DNA of 64,000 bases from the NCBI RefSeq assembly GCF_001439805.1, contig NZ_JYLK01000009.1, forward strand, positions 1 through 64,000, read 5' to 3'. The DNA comes from Pseudomonas trivialis (lineage in GTDB: Bacteria > Pseudomonadota > Gammaproteobacteria > Pseudomonadales > Pseudomonadaceae). Of the stretch, positions 1 through 7,626 are shown in pieces; position 1 is the first letter of the stretch; each line of letters starts with the position of its first letter. The notes below the pieces were generated by a model. The model saw nothing but the letters and a program-made list of their open reading frames with translations, was not told where the DNA came from and did no database searches. The position numbers and the translations under genes were made by a program.

Positions 1-1
1 T

Positions 2-121
2 ACGGGTCAGTTGGAAGGAATAAACAATCGAATAAAGGTCATCAAGCGGATGGCGTACGGTTACCGGGATAGCGAATTCTTTTTCATGAAGATCAAGAAC
101 GTCTTTCCCGGTAATCCGTGA
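2..121 (+). pseudogene. 3' end of an ISL3-family transposase (cut by window edge)
   Basis: The first bases read in one open frame to a TGA stop and give a 39-residue tail containing EGINNRIKVIKRMAYGYRD followed by a basic, phenylalanine-rich end. This is the characteristic C-terminus of ISL3-family DDE transposases (the INNxIKxIKRxAyGYrd motif). Only the tail is visible, so I cannot tell whether the element is complete to the left. It ends about 120 bases before the aidB-like gene, so an insertion sequence or its remnant borders the core genome here. Confidence 0.8.
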
Positions 122-240
122 AGAACCTTTTTTAAGCACAGTGACGATGCTTAACTGAAACGCACTGGGCCTCATCGAGCTGCCTCTTGAACTGCCGGAA
201 GGCGGCGATCGGCATGGGCCTTTTTTCCAGGAGGCCCGTC

Positions 241-1893
241 ATGAACCTGCATCAGTTTGCCGAAACCCACGACGTCACCAACCAGCCACCCTCCCTGGAT
301 GGCATCAACCTGTACCGCATCGACCTGCCCTTGCAGGACTGGTCACGCCGCTTTGGCGCCGGCTGGGCGCAGCCGCGCATCGATGCCTATGGCGCGCTGG
401 CCGGCGGACCGTTGATGGAGGCCGGGTTCCTGGCGAACCAGAACAAACCCGTGTTCAACAGCCATGATCGCTACGGCCATCGCATTGACCTGGTGGAGTT
501 TCATCCGGCCTATCACCAATTGATGCGCACCGCCGTTGAACACGGCCTGCCGTCGCTGCCGTGGGCTCACCCGCAGGATGGCGCCCATGTGGCCCGCGCC
601 GCGATGACCTACCTGCACACCCAGGCGGAAGCCGGCACCGGCTGCCCGCTGACCATGACCTTCGCCAGCGTTCCGGCCCTGCGCCTGCAGCCGGAGCTGG
701 CGCAGGCCTGGTTACCGAAAATCCTCAGCAGCGAATACGATGGGCGCAACGTCGGCATGGCCCACAAGGCCGGCGTCACCCTCGGCATGGCCATGACCGA
801 AAAGCAGGGCGGCACCGACGTGCGCGCCAACACCACCCGCGCCTGTCCGGTGGGCGCCGGCGGCCCCGGGCAAGCCTATGAGCTGGTGGGCCACAAGTGG
901 TTCTGCTCGGCGCCGATGTGCGATGCCTTCCTCACCCTGGCCCAGACCGACAAGGGCCTCAGTTGTTTCCTGCTGCCACGCCACCGTCCGGACGACACGC
1001 GCAATGAGTTCTATATCCAGCGCCTGAAAAACAAGCTGGGCAATTGCTCCAACGCCTCCAGCGAAGTGGAGTTTCGCGGCGCGCTGGCGTGGATGGTCGG
1101 CGAAGAGGGGCGTGGCGTGCCGACTATTATCGAAATGGTCGCCATGACCCGTTTCGACTGCATGGTCGGCTCCAGCGCCCTGATGCGCCAGGCGCTGACC
1201 CAGGCCAGCCATCATTGCGCCCATCGCCGCGTGGGTGGCCGCGTGCTCAGCGAGCAACCCTTGATGCAGAACGTGCTGGCCGACCTGGCCCTGGAAAGCG
1301 AGGCAGCCCTGGCCTTGAGCCTGCGCATGGGCCGCGCCCTGGATCACCTGTGCGACGAACACGAAGCCCGATTCGCCCGGCTGGTCACGGCGGTGGGCAA
1401 GTATTGGATCTGCAAGCGCGCGCCGGCGATGATCAACGAAGCGGCGGAATGCATGGGCGGCGCCGGCTATGTGGAGGACAGCATCCTGCCGCGCCTGTAC
1501 CGTGAGGCGCCGGTGAACTCGACGTGGGAAGGTTCCGGCAACGTGCAATGCCTGGACGTGCTGCGCGCGCTGTCCAAAGAGCCGGGTGTGCTGGAGACGC
1601 TGTTTGTCGAACTGGGTGATGGGCATGGCGACAGGCAGTTGGCGCGGCATATCGAACAGTTGAAGACCGCGTTTATGGACACCCAGGACATCCAGTACCG
1701 TGCGCGGCAATTGACCGAAGACATCGCCGTGGCATTGCAGGCCAAGTTGCTGCTGGAGGCGGGGAATGCGGCGGTGAGTGATGGGTTTATTGCCAGCCGG
1801 TTGGGTGAGTCGTCCGGGCGGGTGTATGGCACGTTGCCGCGTGGGGTGGACGTAGAAGCGATTGTTGCGCGCTCAACCCCCCAATCGGTCTGA
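241..1893 (+). CDS. Acyl-CoA dehydrogenase, AidB type
   Basis: A 550-residue flavoprotein of the acyl-CoA dehydrogenase superfamily in its AidB/isovaleryl-CoA branch (E. coli AidB has 541 residues). The FAD/substrate region carries MAMTEKQGGTDVRANTT near residues 184-200, and the C-terminal helical region has INEAAECMGGAGYVEDSIL and REAPVNSTWEGSGNVQ, both hallmarks of the AidB branch. AidB is linked to the adaptive response to alkylating agents and binds DNA. Other members degrade branched acyl-CoAs, so the substrate is open. I chose the ATG at 241 over an in-frame upstream start because AGGAGG lies 7-12 bases before it. It is a single gene with a hairpin just after the stop. Confidence 0.9.
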   Translation: MNLHQFAETHDVTNQPPSLDGINLYRIDLPLQDWSRRFGAGWAQPRIDAYGALAGGPLMEAGFLANQNKPVFNSHDRYGHRIDLVEFHPAYHQLMRTAVEHGLPSLPWAHPQDGAHVARAAMTYLHTQAEAGTGCPLTMTFASVPALRLQPELAQAWLPKILSSEYDGRNVGMAHKAGVTLGMAMTEKQGGTDVRANTTRACPVGAGGPGQAYELVGHKWFCSAPMCDAFLTLAQTDKGLSCFLLPRHRPDDTRNEFYIQRLKNKLGNCSNASSEVEFRGALAWMVGEEGRGVPTIIEMVAMTRFDCMVGSSALMRQALTQASHHCAHRRVGGRVLSEQPLMQNVLADLALESEAALALSLRMGRALDHLCDEHEARFARLVTAVGKYWICKRAPAMINEAAECMGGAGYVEDSILPRLYREAPVNSTWEGSGNVQCLDVLRALSKEPGVLETLFVELGDGHGDRQLARHIEQLKTAFMDTQDIQYRARQLTEDIAVALQAKLLLEAGNAAVSDGFIASRLGESSGRVYGTLPRGVDVEAIVARSTPQSV

Positions 1894-1899
1894 CTGCAA

Positions 1900-1924
1900 T
1901 CGGGAGCAAGCCCCCTCCCACATT
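1900..1924 (+). terminator. GGGAG...CTCCC hairpin repeat behind aidB-like gene
   Basis: A short inverted repeat (GGGAG, loop CAAGCCC, then CTCCCAC) just after the aidB-like stop. It is a member of the GTGGGAG...CTCCCAC family that recurs six times in this window, always between genes. No long T run follows, so it may stabilise mRNA ends or act as a weak terminator. Confidence 0.5.
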
Positions 1925-1999
1925 TACTGCATTCCAATTCCGGTGTTTCAGTGCAGCCGCGATACAGGCAAGATAAAGGCCTGCAAGTCAGAACACAGG

Positions 2000-3472
2000 A
2001 TGCTTACCGTGACCGAAGCTTTTGTTGTCGTTCAAACCGCCGAAGAAGCCGTGGACCGGCTGGCCGCTCTGCATGAGCGTGCGACCGGCGCGCTCAACCA
2101 GGCCCTCAAGCAATACCTCAAGGACCGCGTCGAACCCGACGCCGAGCAGCGTGCGCTGTTTCGCTATCCGGAACTGCGCCTGACCTACCACTGCCACGGC
2201 GAAGTCCCACAGACCACCCGGGCCTACGCCAAGGTGCAGCTACCCGGTACCTACAGCGTGACCGTCACCCACCCGGCGGCCTTCCGTAAATACCTGCTGG
2301 AACAGCTGGTGCCGCTGATGCACGACTTCACCGTGACGGTGGAGGTGGGCGTCAGCCAGCAGAACATCCCGTACCCGTACGTGGTGGAGCAGGGCGACGA
2401 ACTGGCCGGCTCCGGCGTGACCGCCGCGACCCTGGCGCGCGTGTTCCCCAGCACCGACCTGTCGGCCGCCACCGATGGCATCGCCGATGGCCTCTATGAC
2501 TGGGAAAACACCGACCCGCTGCCGCTGGCGCTGTTCGATGCGGCCCGCGTGGACTTTTCCCTGCGCCGTCTGGTGCATTACACCGGCAGCGACTGGCGCC
2601 ATGTGCAACCGTGGATCCTGCTGACCAACTACCACCGCTACGTCGACCAGTTCATCCTGCATGGCCTGGAACAACTGCGCAACGACCCGCGTTTCGTCCG
2701 CATGGTGCTGCCGGGCAACGTGATCATCGACAGGAACATGGACCACGGCGAAGCGTCAGCGATTGCCGCAGGCGTGGTGTGGCACCGCTACCAGATGCCG
2801 GCCTATCACCTGCAGGCCACCGACGGCCACGGCGTGACCCTGGTGAACATCGGCGTCGGCCCGTCCAACGCCAAGAACATCACCGATCACCTGGCGGTAC
2901 TGCGCCCGCACTGCTGGCTGATGATCGGCCACTGCGGCGGCCTGCGCCAATCCCAGACCATCGGCGACTATGTACTGGCCCACGCCTATATGCGCCGCGA
3001 CGGGATCCTCGACCGGGTAGTGCCGCCGAATATCCCGATTCCGGCCCTGGCCGAAGTGCAGATGGCCTTGCAGCAGGCGGCCGCCAGCGTCACCGGCGAA
3101 AAAGGCGAAGAGCTGAAAAAACGCCTGCGCACCGGCACGGTGCTGACCTACGACGACCGTAACTGGGAGCTGCGCTGGGCGCAGGAGCGGCCGCTGATCA
3201 ACCTGTCCCGCGCGGTGGCCGTGGACATGGAAAGCGGCACCATCGCAGCGCAAGGCTACCGGCTGCGCGTGCCCTACGGCACCTTGCTGTGCGTGTCGGA
3301 CAAGCCGTTGCACAGTGAAATCAAATTGCCGGGTTCAGCCAACGCGTTCTATGAGCGCGCGGTCAGCCAGCACTTGAAGATCGGCATCGAGGCAGTCGAC
3401 CTGCTGCGCACCGAACTCAACTCGCTGCACTCGCGCAAACTGCGCAGCTTCGACGAGCCGCCGTTCCGCTAA
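2000..3472 (+). CDS. amn: AMP nucleosidase
   Basis: A 490-residue protein that matches AMP nucleosidase (E. coli Amn has 484), which splits AMP into adenine and ribose 5-phosphate and so tunes the adenylate pool. The N-terminal half (about 1-180) is the Amn-specific domain. The C-terminal half is a nucleoside-phosphorylase-type domain with [32 protein letters not shown] and [20 protein letters not shown], the purine-binding and Met-Glu-Ser ribose-binding segments. I place the start at 2000 because MLTVTEAF begins the conserved region and upstream codons overlap the previous hairpin. It stands alone. Confidence 0.95.
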   Translation: MLTVTEAFVVVQTAEEAVDRLAALHERATGALNQALKQYLKDRVEPDAEQRALFRYPELRLTYHCHGEVPQTTRAYAKVQLPGTYSVTVTHPAAFRKYLLEQLVPLMHDFTVTVEVGVSQQNIPYPYVVEQGDELAGSGVTAATLARVFPSTDLSAATDGIADGLYDWENTDPLPLALFDAARVDFSLRRLVHYTGSDWRHVQPWILLTNYHRYVDQFILHGLEQLRNDPRFVRMVLPGNVIIDRNMDHGEASAIAAGVVWHRYQMPAYHLQATDGHGVTLVNIGVGPSNAKNITDHLAVLRPHCWLMIGHCGGLRQSQTIGDYVLAHAYMRRDGILDRVVPPNIPIPALAEVQMALQQAAASVTGEKGEELKKRLRTGTVLTYDDRNWELRWAQERPLINLSRAVAVDMESGTIAAQGYRLRVPYGTLLCVSDKPLHSEIKLPGSANAFYERAVSQHLKIGIEAVDLLRTELNSLHSRKLRSFDEPPFR

Positions 3473-3543
3473 GCGGTTGGGATGGTCATTTGGCGGTCAG
3501 GCCACTAGCATTGTCGGTCCTGACCGTTAGATGTTCCTTCGCC

Positions 3544-4179
3544 ATGTCCCGTCCCACCCGTCCCGATTCGCGCCGCCCTGGCGTGAAACCTTCGCAGGCT
3601 GCCCCCCGTCGTGTCGCCAAGGCGCCGCCGGCCGAGCCGAAGCTGATCCTGTTCAACAAACCCTTCGATGTGCTGACCCAGTTCAGCGATGAAGGCGGGC
3701 GCGCGACCCTCAAGGATTTCATCGACATCCCCGGCATCTACCCGGCGGGCCGCCTGGACCGTGACAGCGAAGGCCTGCTGCTGCTGACCAACGATGGTCA
3801 GTTGCAGGCGCGCATTGCCGACCCCAGGCACAAGCTGGCGAAAACCTATTGGGTGCAGGTGGAAGGCGAGCCGAGCGAAGCGCAACTGCAACGCCTGCGC
3901 GAAGGCGTGGAGCTCAACGACGGCATGACCTTGCCCGCCCAGGCGCGGCGGCTGGACGAGCCTGAGTTATGGCCGCGTAACCCGCCGGTGCGGTTTCGTA
4001 AAAACCTGCCCACGTACTGGCTGGAATTGGTGATTCGCGAGGGGCGCAACCGTCAGGTACGGCGCATGACCGCCGCCGTGGGCCTGCCGACCTTGCGGCT
4101 GGTGCGCGTGCGAATTGGGGATTGGACTATCGACGGCCTGGATCAGGGCCAGTGGAAAGCGGTGCTGGCGCGTCTGTAA
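3544..4179 (+). CDS. rluE: 23S rRNA pseudouridine synthase RluE-type
   Basis: A 211-residue RsuA/RluB/E/F-type pseudouridine synthase that isomerises a uridine in 23S rRNA (U2457 in E. coli for RluE). The catalytic motif [17 protein letters not shown] sits near residues 63-79, with Asp in the GRLDRDSEG box as nucleophile. The C-terminal part has [21 protein letters not shown], the family's second signature. There is no N-terminal S4 domain, which fits RluE rather than RluB/RluF. A basic, Pro-rich tail of about 30 residues precedes the domain. The start is the ATG at 3544; a TTG at 3490 in frame is possible but weak. Confidence 0.9.
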   Translation: MSRPTRPDSRRPGVKPSQAAPRRVAKAPPAEPKLILFNKPFDVLTQFSDEGGRATLKDFIDIPGIYPAGRLDRDSEGLLLLTNDGQLQARIADPRHKLAKTYWVQVEGEPSEAQLQRLREGVELNDGMTLPAQARRLDEPELWPRNPPVRFRKNLPTYWLELVIREGRNRQVRRMTAAVGLPTLRLVRVRIGDWTIDGLDQGQWKAVLARL

Positions 4180-4225
4180 GCCGGTGTGGGAGGGGCAAGC
4201 CCTCGTCCACAGGGGTTCAGTGTTT

Positions 4226-4705
4226 TCAGGTGCGCAGGTGGGTCAACGGCAGTTCGGTGCTGTTGAGCACCTGATTGAGCACGAAGCTTGAGCGCACGCT
4301 GGTTACGCCTTCGATGCGGGTCAGATGGCCCAGCAGCAGTTTTTGATAGTGATCCATGTCCGGCACCACCACTTTGAGCTGATAGTCCGCGTCCATCCCG
4401 GTCACCAGGCTGCACTCCAGCACCTGGGGCAGGGTGCGGATGGCCGCTTCAAAGTTCTCGAAGCGCTCGGGGGTGTGCCGGTCCATGCCGATCAGCACAT
4501 AGGCGGTCAGGCTCAAGCCGAGCATCTTGCGATCGAGCAGGGCGACCTGGCGGGAGATATAGCCGTCGTCTTCCAGTTGCTTGACCCGGCGCGAGCAGGG
4601 CGATGGCGACAGGCCGATACGCTCGGCCAGCTCCTGGTTGGAGATCCTCGCGTCGCGTTGCAATTCCGCCAGAATACTCAGGTCGTATCGGTCAAGCTTG
4701 CTCAT
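4226..4705 (-). CDS. Lrp/AsnC family transcriptional regulator
   Basis: A 159-residue feast/famine regulator. Residues 1-60 form an AsnC-type winged helix-turn-helix (LDRYDLSILAELQRDARIS, then NQELAERIGLSPSPCSRRVK). Residues 65-150 form the RAM effector-binding domain with LVTGMDADYQLKVVVPDMDHY. Such proteins bind amino acids and form octamers. The gene is transcribed away from a 420-base non-coding stretch that contains TTGCGCAAG-type repeats which may be its own operator. The target pathway is not visible because no amino-acid gene lies next to it. Confidence 0.9.
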   Translation of the reverse strand: MSKLDRYDLSILAELQRDARISNQELAERIGLSPSPCSRRVKQLEDDGYISRQVALLDRKMLGLSLTAYVLIGMDRHTPERFENFEAAIRTLPQVLECSLVTGMDADYQLKVVVPDMDHYQKLLLGHLTRIEGVTSVRSSFVLNQVLNSTELPLTHLRT

Positions 4706-4930
4706 CGGGTTGGCCTTTGTCGTAACTATTGCGGTTAATTATCCATGAAGGGTTAAAAATTGCGCAAGCACTGTTTATTGACGCAATCTTCGCAATCATC
4801 CGTCGGACATGGGCGGGTATCGTTATCAACAGAATCACCGCCTGGACAACAGTCCACAGCAGCTCGCCCAATCAGGCTTGCTGCGGCCGCCACCCCAGCA
4901 GGGTTGAGCCGGCCTCCAGGCTGCACACTG
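4706..4930. other. Intergenic region upstream of the Lrp-type regulator
   Basis: No convincing gene. The part nearest the regulator is AT-rich and has GTTAATTATCCATGAAGGGTT and related A/T tracts with TTGCGCAAG and a second TTCGCAATC, the type of degenerate site Lrp-family proteins bind. This is suggestive only. Confidence 0.35.
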
Positions 4931-4934
4931 TCGA

Positions 4935-5020
4935 CACGACGGCGTGAGGTGAGCCAACGCCAAAAGCGTTGCGCCAGGACGAAATTCTCAAGGGGTGGCC
5001 GACGGGTCGCCCCTTTTCTT
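4935..5020 (+). ncRNA. Candidate small RNA ending in a strong intrinsic terminator
   Basis: Two hairpins in a row on the + strand: CAACGC-CAAAA-GCGTTG (4955-4971), a 19-base unpaired spacer, then an AAGGGG...CCCCTT stem (4990-5014) followed by a T-rich run. No open frame with a start and ribosome site leads into it, and the upstream gene points the other way. The terminator must therefore end either a short independent RNA or the leader before the DUF6515 gene. The 5' end is my guess. RgsA/P16-type sRNAs would be the first comparison, but I cannot confirm any family. Confidence 0.4.
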
Positions 5021-5132
5021 TTGCCCCGTTTTTTACCTGCGATGAAACTTCTTGTGACTGATAACCTGTGCCAGAACCGGGCGAGGCTTTCCCAGTCTCA
5101 TGTTCAAGCCCTAATCCGCAGTGAGGAATAGC

Positions 5133-6140
5133 ATGAAGCGCATCTGGCGTATGGCAGGTGTTGGTTTGCTGGTGGCAAGCGTCGGCGCGCAGGCATTGGC
5201 CGATGAGCGCGATGGCGCGCCGGGGCCGGGTCCCGGGCCGAGGCCTCAGGGCGGCGGGCAGCATGAACGCGGGCCGGAAAGCGGCGGGCGGCCTGAAAAC
5301 AATCAGCCGCGCCCGGAAAATCAGCGCATTGAACGTGGCGGGCCGAACGCGGGCGGCCAATGGCAGGGGCGTCCACCGGGCAACGAGCCGGGCCGGCCTG
5401 CGCCGCCGTCCAATAAGCTGCCGATCCAGGGGCGCCCGGATACCGTGCGTCAGACCGAGGAACCCCGCCAGGGTTACTACCGCGACATTCCCAGGCGCAA
5501 TGACGACAACCGGCATTGGGAGGCCGGCGGCCCCGGCTCGCGTCCAGGCTTCAACGGGCGTCCCGACGACAACCGCTGGCCAGGCCGCCCCGACGGGCAT
5601 GGCAACGGCTGGGGCCCCGGTCCGCAACATCGTCCGGGTTACGTCATCGACCGATTCCCCGACCGCAATTACCGTGTGCCGTACCGGGGCCAGGATTATT
5701 TCTTCTCTGGCGGCTACTGGTATCGCCCCCAGGGTCCGCGCTACGTGGTGGTGACGCCGCCGTACGGCATCCGTGTGCAGTATTTGCCGGACTACGCGCG
5801 CGAAGTGCGGGTGGGCGGTTCGCTGTTGTTCCTCGCCGCTGGCGCCTATTACGCCTATGAGGAAAGCACCCGGCAATACGTGGTGGTGCAACCGCCGGCT
5901 GAGGCGCCGCCGCCGCCTCCACCACAGGGCGAGGGCTATGACGTGGTGGCCTATCCCGCCAACGGCCAGTCACCGGCCCAGGTGCAGCAGGACGGTTACG
6001 ACTGCTATCGCTGGGCGGTGCAGCAGAGCGGCTTTGACCCGCGCACCGTCACCTACGCCCCGGACCCTGCGGTGGTACAAGCCTACCGCCAGGCCCAGGG
6101 CAACTGCCTGAGCAGTCGCGGTTATCAGGTGCAGTACTAG
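5133..6140 (+). CDS. DUF6515 family exported protein
   Basis: A 335-residue secreted or envelope protein. Residues 1-22 are a signal peptide ending ASVGAQALA-DE. Residues 25-170 are a low-complexity Gly/Pro/Arg/Asn-rich stretch with repeated GRP and RPE units. From about 175 a globular part carries DYFFSGGYWYRPQGPRYVVV and VQYLPDYAREV, then a hydrophobic segment (SLLFLAAGAYYAYEES). This is the DUF6515 pattern. The C-terminal part (about 270-335) has two Cys and the pattern DGYDCYRWAVQQSGFDP seen in many small Pseudomonas envelope proteins. Function unknown. ATG 5133 has GAGGAA upstream. Confidence 0.8.
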   Translation: MKRIWRMAGVGLLVASVGAQALADERDGAPGPGPGPRPQGGGQHERGPESGGRPENNQPRPENQRIERGGPNAGGQWQGRPPGNEPGRPAPPSNKLPIQGRPDTVRQTEEPRQGYYRDIPRRNDDNRHWEAGGPGSRPGFNGRPDDNRWPGRPDGHGNGWGPGPQHRPGYVIDRFPDRNYRVPYRGQDYFFSGGYWYRPQGPRYVVVTPPYGIRVQYLPDYAREVRVGGSLLFLAAGAYYAYEESTRQYVVVQPPAEAPPPPPPQGEGYDVVAYPANGQSPAQVQQDGYDCYRWAVQQSGFDPRTVTYAPDPAVVQAYRQAQGNCLSSRGYQVQY

Positions 6141-7030
6141 GTCTTGGCGCCGGTGACCACTTCCTGCGGGTCGGCGTGCACCAGCACTTCGGCGCGCGGG
6201 TAGGCCTGGTGAATGGCATCGGCGGCCTGGTCGCTGATGCCATGGGCCACTGACAGGGTCAGTTCCCCCGGCAGCTCCAGGTGCAGTTGCACAAACCAAT
6301 GATTGCCCGACACCCGCGTGCGCAAGTCATGGGCTCCCAGCACGCCCGGCACGCTGCGAGCCAGCTCGAGCATGTGCTGGCTCACGTCGGTGGGCAGCTC
6401 TTCATCCATCAGCACCGCAAAGCTTTCCCGTGCGATCTGGATGGCGCTCCACAGGATATAAGCCGCAATGCCCAGGCCGAACCACGCATCCACCTGATGA
6501 AAGCCAACCCCTGCCAGCACCAGCGCCAGCAGAATGCTGCCGTTGAGCATCAGGTCGGAGCGGTAATGCAGTGAATCGGCGCGCACCGCGTTGGAGCCGG
6601 TTTCGCGGATCACCCGGTGTTGCAGCATCAGCAACGCCACGGTCAGCACCAGGGAAAACACGATCACGCCGATGCTCAGCCAGGGCGCGCCGACCGGTTC
6701 CGGGTGCTGCAGGCGATGGTAGGCCTGGAACGCGATCAACACCGCACTGCCCGCGATAAACAGCGCCTGGGCCATGCCCGACAGCGATTCCGCCTTGCCG
6801 TGGCCGTAACGGTGATCGTCATCGGCCGGGCGCAGGGCGTAATGCACCGCGAGCAAATTGAGCAGTGACGTCACGCCGTCGAGCAGCGAATCGGTCAACC
6901 CGGCGAGCATGCTCACCGAACCACTGAACCACCAGGCGATGGCCTTGGTGACGATCAGCACGCAGGCCACCGCCACCGAAGCGCGGGTCGCCAGGCGCAG
7001 AAGCCTGGCGTGTTCGGGACTGCTGGTCAT
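6137..7030 (-). CDS. fieF: Cation diffusion facilitator (FieF-type metal efflux)
   Basis: A 297-residue inner-membrane proton/metal antiporter of the CDF family. It has six predicted membrane segments in residues 10-210, with metal-site residues in GLTDSLLDGVTSL (segment 2) and DSLHYRSDLMLNGSILLAL (segment 5, HxxxD-like HYRSD). The C-terminal cytoplasmic domain (about 210-290) carries SGNHWFVQLHLELPGELTL and HADP near the end. E. coli FieF exports Fe(II)/Zn(II); the DD/HD set fits that type. Its stop overlaps the 3' end of the convergent DUF6515 gene by four bases. Confidence 0.9.
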   Translation of the reverse strand: MTSSPEHARLLRLATRASVAVACVLIVTKAIAWWFSGSVSMLAGLTDSLLDGVTSLLNLLAVHYALRPADDDHRYGHGKAESLSGMAQALFIAGSAVLIAFQAYHRLQHPEPVGAPWLSIGVIVFSLVLTVALLMLQHRVIRETGSNAVRADSLHYRSDLMLNGSILLALVLAGVGFHQVDAWFGLGIAAYILWSAIQIARESFAVLMDEELPTDVSQHMLELARSVPGVLGAHDLRTRVSGNHWFVQLHLELPGELTLSVAHGISDQAADAIHQAYPRAEVLVHADPQEVVTGAKT

Positions 7031-7039
7031 GGGCGATCC

Positions 7040-7459
7040 TTAAGCGGCGGGCTGCAGGCCCAGGGACGCCAGTTGTTGCACGCTGCCCTTGAACTGGATC
7101 AGGCGCGGGTCATCCAGCGGCAGGTTGCGGCCGGTTTCCTTCTCAATGATCGATTGCAGCTTGAGGTTGTCGACCTTGCCATCGGCGCCAACGGCTTCGT
7201 GGAGTTTCTGCGGATCGACCTGGGCGGTCTTGCCTGGTTCGAAGTAGATCGCGCCGGTGGCGAAGTCGACACCAAAGGCGATCAGGCCGGGGATCACGTA
7301 GAACAACAGGCCGATAGCATCGAGCACGGCGATGGTCGGGTCGATCTTGCCGTCGAGCTGGCCACGGCGATCCGGGTACATGATCGAGCCGCAGGCGGTG
7401 AGTTGGCTCAGCAGGGTGACGGCCAAAACACCGCCGATGACACGGGAAGCAATACGCAT
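7040..7459 (-). CDS. Small outer-membrane lipoprotein
   Basis: A 139-residue lipoprotein. Residues 1-20 are a signal peptide with lipobox LTAC (Cys20), followed by GSIMYPDRRGQLDGKID. A hydrophobic stretch near 44-65 (LDAIGLLFYVIPGLIAFGV) could sit in a membrane, and the C-terminal 60 residues are polar. It ends 9 bases before the cation efflux gene starts, so the two are probably co-transcribed. The ATG at 7459 has GGAG upstream. Databases often carry odd names for this family; I assign no function. Confidence 0.75.
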   Translation of the reverse strand: MRIASRVIGGVLAVTLLSQLTACGSIMYPDRRGQLDGKIDPTIAVLDAIGLLFYVIPGLIAFGVDFATGAIYFEPGKTAQVDPQKLHEAVGADGKVDNLKLQSIIEKETGRNLPLDDPRLIQFKGSVQQLASLGLQPAA

Positions 7460-7520
7460 GGAAATCTCCTCAACACAGTTGAAAATGACTATAAGCCCAT
7501 TCTGTTGAACGACGCCGACC

Positions 7521-7553
7521 CAAGGTGGGAGCTGGCAAGCCAGCACCCACCTT
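7521..7553. repeat. GTGGGAG hairpin between divergent genes
   Basis: AAGGTGGGAGCTGGC and GCCAGCACCCACCTTT form a long near-perfect stem with a short AA loop. It is another copy of the dispersed GTGGGAG...CCCAC intergenic element, here between the divergently transcribed lipoprotein and hrpB genes, so it is not a terminator of either gene. Confidence 0.6.
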
Positions 7554-7626
7554 TGACCGTGTTCTCAGACCAGCGTCGGCATTGGGCCGTTCGCCGTTAT
7601 ACTCGCCGCTCTGCTTTGGAGCCAGT

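Noticed and set aside
712..1710. Long minus-strand open frame opposite the aidB-like gene
   Set aside because: High-GC shadow of a real gene: composition is Ala/Gln/His/Arg-rich, it has no ribosome site, and the plus frame has clear family motifs.
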